Under the pieces are notes generated by a model, which did no database searches, was not told the DNA's origin, and worked only from the letters and a program-made list of their open reading frames with translations. Both the position numbers and the translations under genes were made by a program. This document shows positions 5,965-6,544 of a stretch of 6,544 nucleotides of DNA, in pieces. Each line of letters begins with the position of its first letter. Position 1 is the stretch's first letter. The stretch lies in contig CAIPUP010000365.1 of assembly GCA_903868285.1 (NCBI GenBank), forward strand, positions 1 through 6,544. The letters are read 5' to 3'. This DNA comes from an uncultured beta proteobacterium (GTDB lineage: Bacteria; Pseudomonadota; Gammaproteobacteria; Burkholderiales; SG8-39).

Positions 5965-6544
5965 CTAGCTCTCCTGTGCCACTTCACTCTCATGCCAGCC
6001 GCCCAGCGCGAGCTTGGACAACCACACCATGAGCAGAAACAACAACACGCCGGTGACAGTGATCAGCCCGAGCGCGGCAAACAGGCGCGGAATGTTCAGT
6101 TGAAAACCGGCCTGCAGAATCTGATAGGCCAGACCGGCCGAGGTACCGCCGGTACCGGCAACGAACTCCGCCACCACCGCACCGATCAAGGCCAGCCCCG
6201 AGGAAATACGCAGCCCGCCAAAAAAGTACGGTGCCGCCGACGGAATGCGAAGGCGTATCAGGGTCTGCCAGCGCGAGGCCTTATTCATGCGAAACAAATT
6301 CACCAGGCCCGGGTTGACGCTGCGCAGGCCCAGAGTGGTGTTGGAGATAATGGGGAACAGCGCCACGATGGTGGCACATACCAGCAGTGCCGCGGTTGGA
6401 TCTTTGACCCAGATGATGATCAAGGGCGCAATGGCGACGATCGGCGTTACCTGCAACAACACCGCATAGGGGAAGAAGCTGACCTCGATCCAGCGGCTTT
6501 GTACGAACAGAAATGCCACCACCGTACCCAGAATGACCGCCAGG
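5965..6544 (-). CDS. ABC transporter permease (SsuC/TauC/ThiX-like, BPD_transp_1), N-terminus beyond window edge
   Basis: The frame is open to the right edge; 192 residues are visible, ending at TAG 5965-5967. A GTG at 6522 looks like a possible start but is internal, because hydrophobic sequence (LAVILGT) continues upstream of it in frame. Membrane segments are visible around LAVILGTVVAFLFV, YAVLLQVTPIVAIAPLIIIW, ALLVCATIVALFPII, ISSGLALIGAVVAEFV and LGLITVTGVLLFLLMVWL. The cytoplasmic EAA-type loop, which contacts the ATPase, is at FRMNKASRWQTLIRLRIPSA. This is the inner-membrane channel of an importer whose binding protein is encoded at 3520-4569. The ATPase gene is not in the window and may lie upstream. 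The last codons contain the Shine-Dalgarno of the amidohydrolase, so expression is probably coupled. Confidence 0.93.
   Translation of the reverse strand, partial: LAVILGTVVAFLFVQSRWIEVSFFPYAVLLQVTPIVAIAPLIIIWVKDPTAALLVCATIVALFPIISNTTLGLRSVNPGLVNLFRMNKASRWQTLIRLRIPSAAPYFFGGLRISSGLALIGAVVAEFVAGTGGTSAGLAYQILQAGFQLNIPRLFAALGLITVTGVLLFLLMVWLSKLALGGWHESEVAQES
5971..5975 (-). promoter_or_regulatory. Ribosome binding site of the amidohydrolase, inside the permease gene
   Basis: Read on the minus strand this is AGGAG (followed by AG), 9 nt before ATG 5961. It lies in the codons just before the permease stop, which fits coupled translation of importer and enzyme. Confidence 0.75.

Overview
The window is GC-rich DNA with tightly packed bacterial genes. 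Its content (a hybrid histidine kinase with a C-terminal Hpt domain, a REC-EAL phosphodiesterase, and an ABC importer operon with an amidohydrolase) fits a proteobacterium. I lean towards Betaproteobacteria (Burkholderiales-like) on gene style and codon use, but the window has no taxonomic marker, so this is an inference.

Layout. Positions 1-1924 on the + strand hold a signalling pair. First comes the 3' end of a hybrid sensor kinase (tail of a receiver domain, a low-complexity linker, and an Hpt domain). It is followed after 19 nt by a complete REC-EAL response regulator of the RocR type, with all the usual c-di-GMP phosphodiesterase residues. The arrangement resembles the RocS/RocR (SadS/SadR) systems of Pseudomonas: the kinase would pass phosphate through its Hpt histidine to the receiver of the phosphodiesterase and so adjust c-di-GMP.

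Positions 1968-6544 on the - strand hold one compact operon that enters from beyond the right edge. In transcription order it encodes an ABC permease (5' end missing), a COG0402-type metal-dependent amidohydrolase/deaminase, an NMT1/THI5-like periplasmic binding protein, a VOC (glyoxalase-fold) metalloprotein and an alpha/beta hydrolase. Gaps within the operon are 3, 24, 46 and 6 nt. The likely theme is uptake of a small, possibly nitrogen heterocyclic compound, hydrolytic deamination in the cytoplasm, and further breakdown by the VOC and hydrolase proteins. The ATPase subunit is not in the window. The substrate cannot be told from sequence alone.

The two transcription units converge at 1925-1967. 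This junction lies in a degenerate 12-bp tandem repeat that also encodes the C-terminal tail of the EAL protein. One repeat unit appears to have lost 5 bp, which shifts the frame and creates the present stop codon. This is the most unusual feature of the window. I saw no RNA genes, CRISPR array, insertion sequence or phage genes, and no stretch over 300 bases lacks a gene. I found no strong evidence for a wholly new system; the metabolic operon is the best candidate for undescribed function.
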